Source: Bacillota bacterium
GTDB lineage: Bacteria; Bacillota_A; Clostridia; Lachnospirales; Lachnospiraceae
Assembly (NCBI GenBank): GCA_023443925.1
Contig: JAEZSL010000221.1
Location: 1-14,329 of the forward strand
DNA length: 14,329 nt
Direction of reading: 5' to 3'
A program made the position numbers and the translations under genes. Below the pieces are notes generated by a model. That model worked only from the letters and a program-made list of their open reading frames with translations. It made no database searches and was not told the origin of the DNA. This document shows, piece by piece, positions 1 through 7,205 of this stretch (within the stretch, counting starts at the first letter, position 1; each line of letters begins with the position of its first letter).

Positions 1-1050
1 TTCACTGTCGGAACTCCGGATTTTAAACCGGAGGCTTTTATTATGGAGGCCGTATCTGAGGCGGCACTTGATCCGGAAAATTATAAATATTCTCTTGGGG
101 ATTCTCCTGAACTTATAAAAGCTGTAACTGACTGGTATCAGCGAAGGTATCAGGTCGATTTAAGTGAGGATGAGATTGTTTCGGTAAGCGGTACCCAGGA
201 GGGTATGACACATATCGGGCTGGCTCTGCTGAATTATGGCGATACGGTTCTAGTTCCCAATCCCGGTTATCCGATCTTTGAGATCGGTCCTTACCTGTGC
301 GGAGCACAGATTGAATATTATAATCTCCTTCCGGAAAACAATTATCTGCCGGATTTTACTTCGATTTCCGAGGAAGCGGCCGCAAGAGCTAAGATGATGA
401 TTGTTTCTTATCCTGCCAACCCGGTTTGTGCAACTGCTCCGGATACTTTTTATGAAGAATTGATTGCATTTGCCAGAAAGCACCGGATTGTCATCGTGCA
501 TGATAATGCCTATTCTGAAATCGTTTATGATACTGGCAAAGGCACCTCATTTTTAAGCTTTCCCGGAGCCAGGGAAGTTGGCGTGGAATTTAACTCATTA
601 TCAAAAACATATAATATTACCGGTATCCGGATCTCCTTTTTACTTGGCAATTCAGAAATTGTGGAGAAATTTAAAACAATTCGCTCCCAGTTTGACTACG
701 GCACCAGTTTTCTTGTACAAAAGGCAGCTATCGCAGCTTTAAACGGCCCTCAGGATAGTATTGAAAATAACTGCCGGGAATATGAATGCAGGCGTGATGC
801 CCTTTGCCAGGGCTTAAAGACGCTTGGTATGGAGGTACGTAAATCTGCCGGCTCCATGTTCGTGTGGGCCAGGATACCGGAGGGATATAAGGAATCAAAT
901 GAATACTGTATGAAACTTTTTCAAAAAACCGGAATTTTGTGCACTCCTGGCAGCAGTTTTGGCAGCCTTGGAGAGGGTTATGTAAGGTTTGCACTGGTAC
1001 TGCCGGCTGAAACAATTCATGCTATTTTTAAGGAGCTTTCCTTAGCCTGA
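1..1050 (+). CDS. Class I/II PLP-dependent aminotransferase, 5'-truncated by the window edge
   Basis: The frame is open from base 1, and the residues before the first internal ATG (base 43) read as a genuine family N-terminus (VGTPDFKPEAFIMEAV). The true start therefore lies upstream of the window, and 349 residues are visible of roughly 390 usual for the family. Counting from base 1, the PLP-binding lysine is K202 in SLSKTYN, R210 follows in GIRIS, D168 and Y171 in HDNAY would contact the cofactor, and R329 in YVRFAL is the substrate carboxylate-binding arginine. The pattern GVEFNSLSKTYNITG plus GEGYVRFALV resembles COG0436 enzymes annotated as LL-diaminopimelate aminotransferase-like (DapL2 type), but substrate cannot be fixed from sequence. 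The usual NYPNNPTGA segment is SYPANPVCA here, a mild deviation. The enzyme is cytosolic. It converges with the genes at 1411-2988 and has no visible link to the sugar operon. Confidence 0.9.
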   Translation, partial: FTVGTPDFKPEAFIMEAVSEAALDPENYKYSLGDSPELIKAVTDWYQRRYQVDLSEDEIVSVSGTQEGMTHIGLALLNYGDTVLVPNPGYPIFEIGPYLCGAQIEYYNLLPENNYLPDFTSISEEAAARAKMMIVSYPANPVCATAPDTFYEELIAFARKHRIVIVHDNAYSEIVYDTGKGTSFLSFPGAREVGVEFNSLSKTYNITGIRISFLLGNSEIVEKFKTIRSQFDYGTSFLVQKAAIAALNGPQDSIENNCREYECRRDALCQGLKTLGMEVRKSAGSMFVWARIPEGYKESNEYCMKLFQKTGILCTPGSSFGSLGEGYVRFALVLPAETIHAIFKELSLA

Positions 1051-1410
1051 TTTATAACACTGTCTTGTTTCAATATACAAAAATAAAGGCTTTTAACGAA
1101 ACCATTTATCATACTTTTTATGATTAACCGACGAATATACAGAAAGCCAAGATACCCATATTCAGCTATACCAATTTTCTATACCAATCTGCTGCTATGC
1201 TACACCACATAATCCATTATCTTTTCAGAGACTTACTTCCTTCCTTACCGGTTTAACAGCTGCGAAAAGCCTTGTTAGCAGCTGTTAGATCGAAAACTGC
1301 AATGCTTTTAATTTTCTGTTTATCAATGTTCCAAGCAAGCTTGCCATAAAACTTCGGGATTCGTAACTTTTATAGCCTGTGAAGCAAGGGCTTGCGAAAG
1401 CCTGTCTGGG
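1051..1410. other. Intergenic region, no gene; several inverted repeats
   Basis: This 360-bp gap lies between two convergent genes. No open frame of convincing length or family resemblance is seen on either strand. It holds a long imperfect hairpin (1249-1292), a perfect 10-bp palindrome GCAAGCTTGC at 1335-1344, and a second related copy GCAAG-GG-CTTGC at 1384-1395. Neither strand shows a U-run directly after these stems, so a classical intrinsic terminator is not evident. The clustering of related palindromes would fit a dispersed intergenic repeat element, which is inference only. Confidence 0.6.
1249..1292. repeat. 15-bp imperfect inverted repeat with perfect 10-bp core
   Basis: Arms 1249-1263 and 1278-1292 pair over 15 positions with two G-T wobbles. 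The inner 10 bp (TAACAGCTGC / GCAGCTGTTA) are perfect, and the loop is 14 nt. It lies about 200 bp past the aminotransferase stop and about 120 bp past the stop of the converging CBM9-like gene. No T-tract follows in either direction, so it may be an mRNA 3'-end stabiliser, a terminator variant or part of a repeat element. Confidence 0.6.
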
Positions 1411-2052
1411 TCACAGAATTATGGCTTTTCCGAAAAATTCCGGTAAATGGAAATTAGGAGTATTGCTTACAATCGGTGCATAGCTGGCATAATGTTCAAT
1501 GGCAGGGTCTTCGCTTATTTTATAAAAATTGCAGGTAAATAAATCCCCGCTTTTTAAGGGTTCCCTTTGGTAAACTTCTTGTATTAAAGCCATGGGGATT
1601 TTCAGGGTTACCTCCCAGCTGTCCTCCCTGATCTGTGCTTTACAGTCTGCGGAACAGGGCAGGAAGCTTTTTAGCTTCCTCCGGTTGCGATTCATACCAA
1701 ATTCACTAAGCATAGCTCCGTTGGCATTCATTTCAAAATTGAGATATTCTTTCGTTGAATACTCTGTAGCAAAATTCAGAAAAGCTTCCAAAGCACTATC
1801 ATTATATACGGGATCATCCTTTTCATGATATCTGCGTAACGGATTTACTTCCATGGCAGTCATGGTAATTACAACTCCATATCCCTCTAATACTGCCATC
1901 CGCCCAAAGGCTTCCGGTTTGTATTCCTTTTCCCATAACTGGTGATTAATCAGGAATTTTGCACACTGATCAATTTCTTCAAATCTTTTTATTGTTTCTA
2001 CTTTATAAATATCGATCAACTCACTCTCTTTAATACTTAATACATTTAGCAA
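1411..2052 (-). CDS. Stand-alone CBM9-like carbohydrate-binding protein
   Basis: This 213-aa protein resembles the carbohydrate-binding family 9-like domain (CBM9_2 type) found as a free-standing protein in Clostridia. Supporting segments are the strand-rich stretches YLNFEMNANGAMLSEFG and WEVTLKIPMALI, and the C-terminal part with GDLFTCNFYKI and a terminal PNFHLPEFFGKAIIL. No signal peptide or membrane segment is visible, so it is predicted cytosolic, which is odd for a glycan-binding module. The start is TTG at 2050-2052. An in-frame TGA at 2068-2070, which is also the stop of the upstream gene, rules out a longer version apart from an unlikely ATT. No clear Shine-Dalgarno precedes the TTG. 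With only 15 bp between the genes, translational coupling to the nucleotidyltransferase is likely. The ligand is unknown, and the family assignment is from memory of the fold pattern. Confidence 0.75.
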   Translation of the reverse strand: MLNVLSIKESELIDIYKVETIKRFEEIDQCAKFLINHQLWEKEYKPEAFGRMAVLEGYGVVITMTAMEVNPLRRYHEKDDPVYNDSALEAFLNFATEYSTKEYLNFEMNANGAMLSEFGMNRNRRKLKSFLPCSADCKAQIREDSWEVTLKIPMALIQEVYQREPLKSGDLFTCNFYKISEDPAIEHYASYAPIVSNTPNFHLPEFFGKAIIL

Positions 2053-2067
2053 ATCAATGGTATAAAA

Positions 2068-2988
2068 TCATATCCACAACCGGTCAGGATAAAATCCTCT
2101 GGCTCTAAATTCCTTAATAGCATTTACCACGGTTTCTTTATCTTCCTTATAAGTAACGCCATACCACTTATCTTTTGAGCGTAAAACCGTGACTTCTGCT
2201 TTATTTTCCTTTAATAATTCACCGACAACCTCCGGTAAAAAGTACTCACATTTTAACGGGTTTTCTAAAACTTCATTATTCAAAAATACTTGAAACCGGT
2301 TATTTAATTCTGTAAATATACTGTTTGTAAAGCCCCATAAATTCATGGATACCGTAGCCTCGCTTGAAAGTGTTACCCAGGTTTTTCCTTCGTCCTCCGT
2401 ATAGACGGCCTCCTGTCCCCGTTTTTCAATATGGGTCCTCTCCTGTATGCCTTTTAACTTACCTGCCCCGTTCATTTCACACACACCTCTTGCAACATGC
2501 CCATGATCCGTCAAGGTATTTTCAAGCTGATAACCTACCATTGTATATCTATATTTTACATCATCCTGTGCCATATTTAAAGCCTCATAAATCATTTTGA
2601 AAGCTTCTTTTCCATAATAATCATCAGCGTTGATGACAGCAAAAGGACCATCTATTTTATCCATGCAACAGAGTATGGCATGCCCGGTACCCCAGGGCTT
2701 TTTCCGGCCGGGAGGAATTATATGTCCGGCCGGCAGACGATCCAATTCCTGATATACATATTCCACATTCAGAAAATCCCCTATCCGGTTTCCTATTCGA
2801 TATTTGAATTCTTGCTCAATCTCTTTCTTTATAATGAATATTATCTTTTTAAATCCAGCTTTCCATGCATCATAAATAGAAAAATCTATAATAAGATTGC
2901 CCAAATCATCCACCGGGTCAATCTGTTTTAATCCGCCATATCTGCTTCCCATACCTGCTGCCATAATTACCAGGACCGGTTCTCTCAT
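2068..2988 (-). CDS. Sugar-1-phosphate nucleotidyltransferase-like protein
   Basis: This 306-aa cytosolic protein is of the NTP_transferase (GlmU/RfbA-like Rossmann) class. The N-terminal nucleotide-binding signature AAGMGSRYGGLKQ occupies residues 10-22, with R16 and K21 as expected phosphate contacts. PWGTGHA at 98-104 and NADDYYG at 120-126 give the metal- and sugar-binding aspartates. The family forms NDP-sugars from NTP and a sugar 1-phosphate. The exact sugar cannot be read, and the variant with RYGGLKQ is usually annotated only as nucleotidyltransferase. It starts at ATG 2988 with a weak GGGTG ribosome site (AATGGGTGTAAAGTATG). The gene ends TGA, and the CBM9-like gene follows 15 bp later, so the pair is probably one transcript. 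A 24-bp palindrome lies 17-40 bp upstream of the start and may regulate it. Confidence 0.88.
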   Translation of the reverse strand: MREPVLVIMAAGMGSRYGGLKQIDPVDDLGNLIIDFSIYDAWKAGFKKIIFIIKKEIEQEFKYRIGNRIGDFLNVEYVYQELDRLPAGHIIPPGRKKPWGTGHAILCCMDKIDGPFAVINADDYYGKEAFKMIYEALNMAQDDVKYRYTMVGYQLENTLTDHGHVARGVCEMNGAGKLKGIQERTHIEKRGQEAVYTEDEGKTWVTLSSEATVSMNLWGFTNSIFTELNNRFQVFLNNEVLENPLKCEYFLPEVVGELLKENKAEVTVLRSKDKWYGVTYKEDKETVVNAIKEFRARGFYPDRLWI

Positions 2989-3004
2989 ACTTTACACCCA
3001 TTAA

Positions 3005-3028
3005 ATATCCCAGGCTGGCCTGGAATAT
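3005..3028. promoter_or_regulatory. 24-bp palindrome upstream of the nucleotidyltransferase gene
   Basis: Arms ATAT-C-CCAGG and CCTGG-A-ATAT flank a 4-bp centre CTGG, with one mismatched pair in each arm. It sits 17-40 bp upstream of the ATG at 2988, a place where an operator or leader hairpin could act on this gene. No regulator is assigned, and its sequence does not match the TTTGTTACGT boxes of the LacI region. Confidence 0.4.
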
Positions 3029-3226
3029 CTGCCACAGAATACTATGCGAAACAAGTTTCACAGAGTGAATGAATCACATTGCGGCAACCTTTCATTCAAA
3101 TTTTCTTAATAACAAGTTAATTAACGCTTACCTTATGATACCGTTTGCACTGTATTTAAATAATTCGCTGCTTCATACATAACCATCTACTATCACTGGC
3201 CTGCCTGCAATTATCTCCACCGTTGT

Positions 3227-3282
3227 AAAGGCCGCCTTTCATATAATTTATAATTCTAAATTACACAAGAAAGGCGGCCTTT
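3227..3282. terminator. Perfect 14-bp inverted repeat, possible bidirectional terminator
   Basis: Arms 3227-3240 (AAAGGCCGCCTTTC) and 3269-3282 (GAAAGGCGGCCTTT) are perfectly complementary around a 28-nt loop. The loop contains a further AATTTA/TAAATT pair. The arms begin with AAA and end with TTT on both strands, so a short U-run follows in either direction. It is the first strong hairpin downstream of the eight-gene minus-strand operon (last stop at 3833) and lies upstream of the nucleotidyltransferase gene, so termination of the operon is the simplest role. The large loop and short U-run make this uncertain, and a small miniature element is an alternative. Confidence 0.5.
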
Positions 3283-3333
3283 GAGACACACATCCTGTAA
3301 GAACAAGCTGTAAATTAGCGTATCACTTTTAAT

Positions 3334-3424
3334 CGTTTAGTCTATTACTTTTATTTCTTTTATTCTATTTTTTATTTTATTTTTATTTTATTTCTAATAG
3401 GTTTATTCTATTCCTTTTACTCTT
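3334..3424. repeat. AT-rich low-complexity pyrimidine tract
   Basis: About 90 bp are almost entirely T with scattered A and C on the + strand, including reiterated TTTTATTTTA units at roughly 3367-3395. It lies next to the IS relic. It carries no coding signal and is probably degenerate intergenic DNA. Confidence 0.6.
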
Positions 3425-3430
3425 AATGTA

Positions 3431-3512
3431 CCCATAACAGTGGACACGTTATTTAATGGAGACCTATCTTTCAGACATACTCACTAAATAGATCCATAGT
3501 TATGGACACTTA
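3431..3512. repeat. Two IS-end-like direct repeats, CCATA-N4-TGGACAC
   Basis: CCCATAACAGTGGACAC (3431-3447) and TCCATAGTTATGGACAC (3493-3509) share the pattern CCATA-N4-TGGACAC in the same orientation 62 bp apart. The first follows a TG at 3427-3428, and TGGACAC is reminiscent of IS3-family terminal repeats. Together with the orfA relic at 3585 they could mark the left end of a decayed element. No matching right end is visible. Confidence 0.4.
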
Positions 3513-3584
3513 CTCTTGTTGTTCCCTTTTTCTTCGACACATCCTTTTGTTTATGTTTTCTTAATCCAGAATAGGAGGAATATC

Positions 3585-3748
3585 ATGAGCAGAAGTCAGT
3601 TTACAGATGAACAAATGCAGCTACTACGTCAAAATCCATACACTCATAGCGTTACTAGATCTCTATTATCCTTTACCAAAAGTTTAAGGAAATCTTCTAC
3701 ACGGAATACCAGGCAAAAGAATTTCCAAGACAGATCCTTATAGACTAT
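3585..3748 (+). pseudogene. Frameshifted N-terminal relic of an IS3-family orfA (HTH protein)
   Basis: An ATG at 3585 with an AGGAGG site 7 bp upstream begins MSRSQFTDEQMQLLRQNPY, followed by HSVTRSLLSFTK. This resembles the start of small HTH transposase subunits of IS3-type elements (FTEEQ..LL..NPY...VT...ITFTKEFK). Family logic then expects KEFKE-FY-EYQ-G. In this frame it does not appear. After FTK (codon ending 3680) the homology continues in the frame starting at 3683 as FKEIFYTEYQ and then FPRQILIDY up to about 3748. AAAAGTTT for an expected AAAGAGTTT implies a one-base deletion. The helix-turn-helix, the rest of orfA and all of orfB are missing. The family call is from remembered sequence pattern, and the gene is almost certainly dead. 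Confidence 0.7.
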
Positions 3749-3832
3749 AAAGAAGTAGGCGCATTGCTCATGAACAATTCTTCTTGTGTATTCGTATTTA
3801 TACTACTCTATTCCTGCATTCCTTTCCTTCTA

Positions 3833-5290
3833 TCATTTCCCTTTTGCCGCAAGAAACTCATCAAATTGACGTTGTACCTCAGCAATATAGTCATCGATAC
3901 CGGCTTCCTTTAATTTCTGTACTGCTTTCGGGTACTCCGTATCAAAATCCACAAAACCGGACCGGATTGCTGCAAAGTCCTTAAGTCCGACTTCCTTAAT
4001 AGCAGTTTCAATATTTTTAACTTTTTCATTATTAAAGCTAAAGCCTAAGGTTTTCGAACGTACTGCATTATCGTCCCAGCTATTGTATAAATCAATATAG
4101 GCTTGATCCACATCAGGGGCAAACATCTGGTAATTCTGGTTTCTAAACATCCATTCATAGAAGAAGTCATTCTGAGATAACTTATTAATTCTTCCATCCA
4201 CGATCTCATAATCCTTACCCTCTACACCGTATAAGGCAAACAGATAATTTTCTTTGGAAGAATACAGCCAGTTAATAAATTTCATGGCCCCGGATGGGTT
4301 GGGTGCTGTCTGGGGAATACACAGCACTTCTCCTCCCGTTGCGGTTATATAACGGGGTTTTTCAGCTGCCAGAAGATAACTCTTAAGGCGCGCATCCGGT
4401 GCGTTGGCCTTCACCGTATCAATAATCTCATTTTCTTTTCCCAGTGAGCCTTCTACCCAGGTGTATTGTCCGGTCTGCATACGGGAGTCACGTTCATTGT
4501 ATTTAATGGTTAAATCATCCGAATAATAGCCTGCCTGGTACATTTCACGGTTAAACCGTGCAACCTTTTGAAAGGTCTCGGTTTCATAATAACTGTACAC
4601 TTTATTGCTATCTTCTCCATATACGACCAGTTCTTCTGCTGCAATCCAAGTCAGGGGATCACCCTGGAAATATCTGGTCAGGGGCTTAAAGATTATGTCC
4701 GCCGGCCCTTTTAAATCGGGTAATGTCTCACTTGTTTTCTTTGCAAATTCTTTCAGGTCCTCCGCCGTATTTAAATCCGTCATTCCCACCGCATCCATAA
4801 TATCCTGACGTACACAGACTAACTGGTACATGGCGGAAGAAGGAGCATAGGCAGAAGGAATGCCGTATATTTCTCCTTTAATGGTTGCACCTTCTAGCTG
4901 TTCTTTCGGAAGTACCTTAAGCATATCCTGTCCGTATTTGTCAATTAAATCATTCAGCACCGCAGCCTGTTTTTTATTTACCATGGTAGAAAGGCTTGGC
5001 AGCCCATCCCAATATAAATCAACAGGTTCATTGGCAGCCAGCATAATATCTTTTTGCTCCCAGTACTGATCCCAGGGCACATAGATCATTTTTACTTTCA
5101 TATTAAGATCCGCCGCCATTTTTTCCGCAAATTCATTTCCCATGAACTCTTCCATTCTTTCACTTTCATCCCCCGGATAGAGAATGGTAAGGGTATTGGA
5201 CTTGCCTGCACTTTTGCTGCCGCAGCCTCCGATAATACCGGCTAACATCAGTACCAGAACCATAAGCACCAATTTCTGTAGCTTCTTCAT
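3833..5290 (-). CDS. Extracellular sugar-binding lipoprotein of a CUT1 ABC importer (LipO/LplA type)
   Basis: This 485-aa protein begins with a lipoprotein signal: KK-rich start, hydrophobic stretch at residues 7-20 and lipobox IGGC with the lipidated C23. It would be anchored outside the membrane and deliver ligand to the permeases encoded just upstream. The mature part is a type 1 extracellular solute-binding protein with aromatic-rich segments. The C-terminal about 85 residues (GFSFNNEKVKNIETAI through a terminal EVQRQFDEFLAAKGK) match the DUF3502-like tail seen in LipO/LplA/YtcQ-type binding proteins. It starts at ATG 5290 with a strong AAAGGAGG site. It is the last gene of the minus-strand operon, 63 bp after the permease stop, whereas such genes are more often first. 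The ligand is unknown, but members of this class usually take up oligosaccharides or glycosides. Confidence 0.92.
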   Translation of the reverse strand: MKKLQKLVLMVLVLMLAGIIGGCGSKSAGKSNTLTILYPGDESERMEEFMGNEFAEKMAADLNMKVKMIYVPWDQYWEQKDIMLAANEPVDLYWDGLPSLSTMVNKKQAAVLNDLIDKYGQDMLKVLPKEQLEGATIKGEIYGIPSAYAPSSAMYQLVCVRQDIMDAVGMTDLNTAEDLKEFAKKTSETLPDLKGPADIIFKPLTRYFQGDPLTWIAAEELVVYGEDSNKVYSYYETETFQKVARFNREMYQAGYYSDDLTIKYNERDSRMQTGQYTWVEGSLGKENEIIDTVKANAPDARLKSYLLAAEKPRYITATGGEVLCIPQTAPNPSGAMKFINWLYSSKENYLFALYGVEGKDYEIVDGRINKLSQNDFFYEWMFRNQNYQMFAPDVDQAYIDLYNSWDDNAVRSKTLGFSFNNEKVKNIETAIKEVGLKDFAAIRSGFVDFDTEYPKAVQKLKEAGIDDYIAEVQRQFDEFLAAKGK

Positions 5291-5353
5291 TATATATCCT
5301 CCTTTATAATCTCTATGCTTAGCCTTTTGGGCTTTAACATCAAAGCAGTCCTA

Positions 5354-6247
5354 CTATTCTTTCACGGCACCCGTCATAATTCCCTGGACAAAATGCTTTT
5401 GTACCAAGGGATACAGGAAAATAACCGGTCCGATGGTGATTACCGTAACCGCCATCTTTACTGTTTCGGTGGGCAGGGTTATCCCGGCAGAGGCCCCGGC
5501 AGGTATACGGCCGGAACTTATGGCGTTGACGTTTGATAATATGGTATATAGATAATACTGTAACGGAAATAAATTCTTATCGTTGATAAAAATAAGCGCA
5601 TTCCACCAATCATTCCAGTATTGCAAAGCATACATTAATCCGACGGTTAATACAGCGGTTTTACTTAACGGAATTGCTATCTTTAAATAAATCGTAAAAT
5701 AGATGGCTCCGTCAATTTTTGCCGCTTCATACAAAGAAGGTGAAATACTTGAAAAGTAAGTACGCATTAAAAACATATTCCATACACTGAAAATGGAAGG
5801 AAGAATCAGTGCCAGTATGCTGTTTTTTAAATTATAATAGTTTACGCACACCACATACCACGGAATCAGACCGGCTGAAAAAACAATGGTAAAATTGGCG
5901 ATAAAAGCAATTACATTACGGTATAAAAGCGTTTTAATGGATATTGCAAAAGCAATCATGCTGGTAATTAACATAGCTCCCAGCGTTCCGGTAACCGTAA
6001 CAAAAATGGTGATTCCGTAAGATTTTAATATCTGTTTTCCGCTGTTTAAAAACAGGTATGTATAGGTATCAAAGCTGAAGTTTTTCGGAAGAAGGGAATA
6101 GCCGTACCTTACGATATCACTTTCCGAAGAAAGAGACGCACTCAGGGTAAGAATCAAAGGGTACAGGCAGATCAATCCAAAGAAACCGATAAAGCAGTGG
6201 GCAAATATAGTGATACCTCGATCACCGATAATCTTTTTCCTTTTCAT
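5354..6247 (-). CDS. Carbohydrate ABC transporter permease (LplC/YtcP, MalG-like)
   Basis: This 297-aa integral membrane protein has about six hydrophobic segments, beginning near residues 13-35. The cytoplasmic EAA loop (EAAKIDGAIYF, E174 to F184, followed by IAIPLSKT) contacts the shared ATPase in CUT1 transporters. It forms the second half of the translocation pore with the LplB-type partner. Its ATG at 6247 overlaps the partner's TAA stop by one base (TAATG), so the two are translationally coupled and made in equal amounts. No ATP-binding subunit is encoded in the window, as is normal for this importer class, which borrows a common MsmK-type ATPase. Length fits the family. Confidence 0.94.
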   Translation of the reverse strand: MKRKKIIGDRGITIFAHCFIGFFGLICLYPLILTLSASLSSESDIVRYGYSLLPKNFSFDTYTYLFLNSGKQILKSYGITIFVTVTGTLGAMLITSMIAFAISIKTLLYRNVIAFIANFTIVFSAGLIPWYVVCVNYYNLKNSILALILPSIFSVWNMFLMRTYFSSISPSLYEAAKIDGAIYFTIYLKIAIPLSKTAVLTVGLMYALQYWNDWWNALIFINDKNLFPLQYYLYTILSNVNAISSGRIPAGASAGITLPTETVKMAVTVITIGPVIFLYPLVQKHFVQGIMTGAVKE

Positions 6248-7200
6248 TAAAATAACCCCTCTCCCTCATTTATTTTCTTAGAAATCTTATTGGCAGCGGT
6301 TACTAAGATCAGCCCCATAACAGACTGGAACAGGCCGATGGCTGTGGAATAGGAAAAGCCCAAGGTCCGCATGGACTGGTATACATAGGTATCAATAACC
6401 GTAACCTCGTCAATCAGCACCGGATTATTACCGATAATACCGTAGATCATTCCGAAGTCACCATAGAAGATCCGCCCGATACTCATTAAGGTCAAAACCA
6501 CTGCCGTCGGCTTTAGCATGGGAATTGTGAGATTGATGATACACTGAAATTTATTGGCGCCGTCCACTTTTGCCGCCTCAAAGAGGGAATGGTCAAAATT
6601 GGCCATGGCTGCCATGTAAATGATGGAACTATAGCCGCTCCACTTCCACACATTTGCAAAAATAATGATTCCTTTCCAATATTGAGGCTGTGCGTACCAG
6701 CTGACCGGTTGAATCCCCAGGTAAGCAAGCAAATGGTTTACCACACCCACGTCCGTTGAAAAGAAACCGTAGATAATGGCACCAACTACAACCCAGGACA
6801 GGAAATAGGGGAAAAACATCATGCTTTGTGTCAATTTCTTAAAGAACTTACTCCTGATTTCATTTAAAAAGATTGCTATGGAAACCGGCACGAGTAGTCC
6901 CAGCAAAATACCGAAAAAATTAATAAACAGCGTATTGTAGGTAACTTTCCAGCCCATGCTGTTTTTTGCAAAAAAATACTTGAAATTCTCAAGACCGACA
7001 AAAGGACTTCCAAAGATCCCGTCTACCACATTAAAATCCGTAAATGCCATCCAGACTCCCGCAAAAGGTATGTAACAGAATAGAATCAAAACCAGTAATG
7101 CCGGTACACACATTAAGTATAAAATCCTGTTTTCTTTCATTTCCCTTAAAAAGGTATTCTTCTTTTTTGGGGGAAGTATCAAATCCTTTTTCGATTTCAT
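6247..7200 (-). CDS. Carbohydrate ABC transporter permease (LplB/YteP, MalF-like)
   Basis: This membrane permease has a Lys-rich N-terminus and a first hydrophobic segment with LYLMCVPALLVLILFCYIPF. The EAA loop (EAAKVDGAN, about residues 208-216) is followed by LTIPMLKPT. I chose the ATG at 7200 (317 aa) because it lies 5 nt after the preceding gene's TGA, with GGTGA as a plausible ribosome site overlapping that stop. A GTG at 7212 in the same frame would add four residues (321 aa) and overlap the upstream gene. The product pairs with the LplC-type permease to import the ligand of the downstream lipoprotein. Family length is about 290-320. Confidence 0.93.
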   Translation of the reverse strand: MKSKKDLILPPKKKNTFLREMKENRILYLMCVPALLVLILFCYIPFAGVWMAFTDFNVVDGIFGSPFVGLENFKYFFAKNSMGWKVTYNTLFINFFGILLGLLVPVSIAIFLNEIRSKFFKKLTQSMMFFPYFLSWVVVGAIIYGFFSTDVGVVNHLLAYLGIQPVSWYAQPQYWKGIIIFANVWKWSGYSSIIYMAAMANFDHSLFEAAKVDGANKFQCIINLTIPMLKPTAVVLTLMSIGRIFYGDFGMIYGIIGNNPVLIDEVTVIDTYVYQSMRTLGFSYSTAIGLFQSVMGLILVTAANKISKKINEGEGLF

Positions 7201-7205
7201 CTGTC

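Larger units (their letters stand above)
2989..3584. other. Gene-poor intergenic region with palindromes, AT-rich tract and IS-end-like repeats
   Basis: No convincing gene lies here. From left to right it contains a palindrome just upstream of the nucleotidyltransferase (3005-3028), a GAAAC-AA-GTTTC palindrome (3048-3059), an 8-bp inverted repeat (arms 3066-3073 and 3091-3098), a perfect 14-bp inverted repeat (3227-3282), an AT-rich pyrimidine tract (about 3334-3424) and two IS-end-like direct repeats (about 3431-3512). I found no good sigma-A promoter for the nucleotidyltransferase gene on the minus strand, although one is expected somewhere in 3000-3200. Confidence 0.55.

Noticed and set aside
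1325..1413. Short open stretches on the minus strand just after the CBM9-like gene, including a GTG overlapping its TGA stop
   Set aside because: The GTG frame closes after 14 codons and the other frame after about 28. Neither resembles a known family or carries a ribosome site, so chance is the better explanation.
3334..3424. AT-rich repeats considered as a CRISPR or replication-origin-like array
   Set aside because: There are no regular repeat-spacer units, DnaA boxes or iterons, only low-complexity T-rich sequence.
3784..3984. 66-codon + strand open frame covering the end of the binding-lipoprotein gene
   Set aside because: It is mostly antisense to the conserved DUF3502-like tail and lacks a ribosome site.
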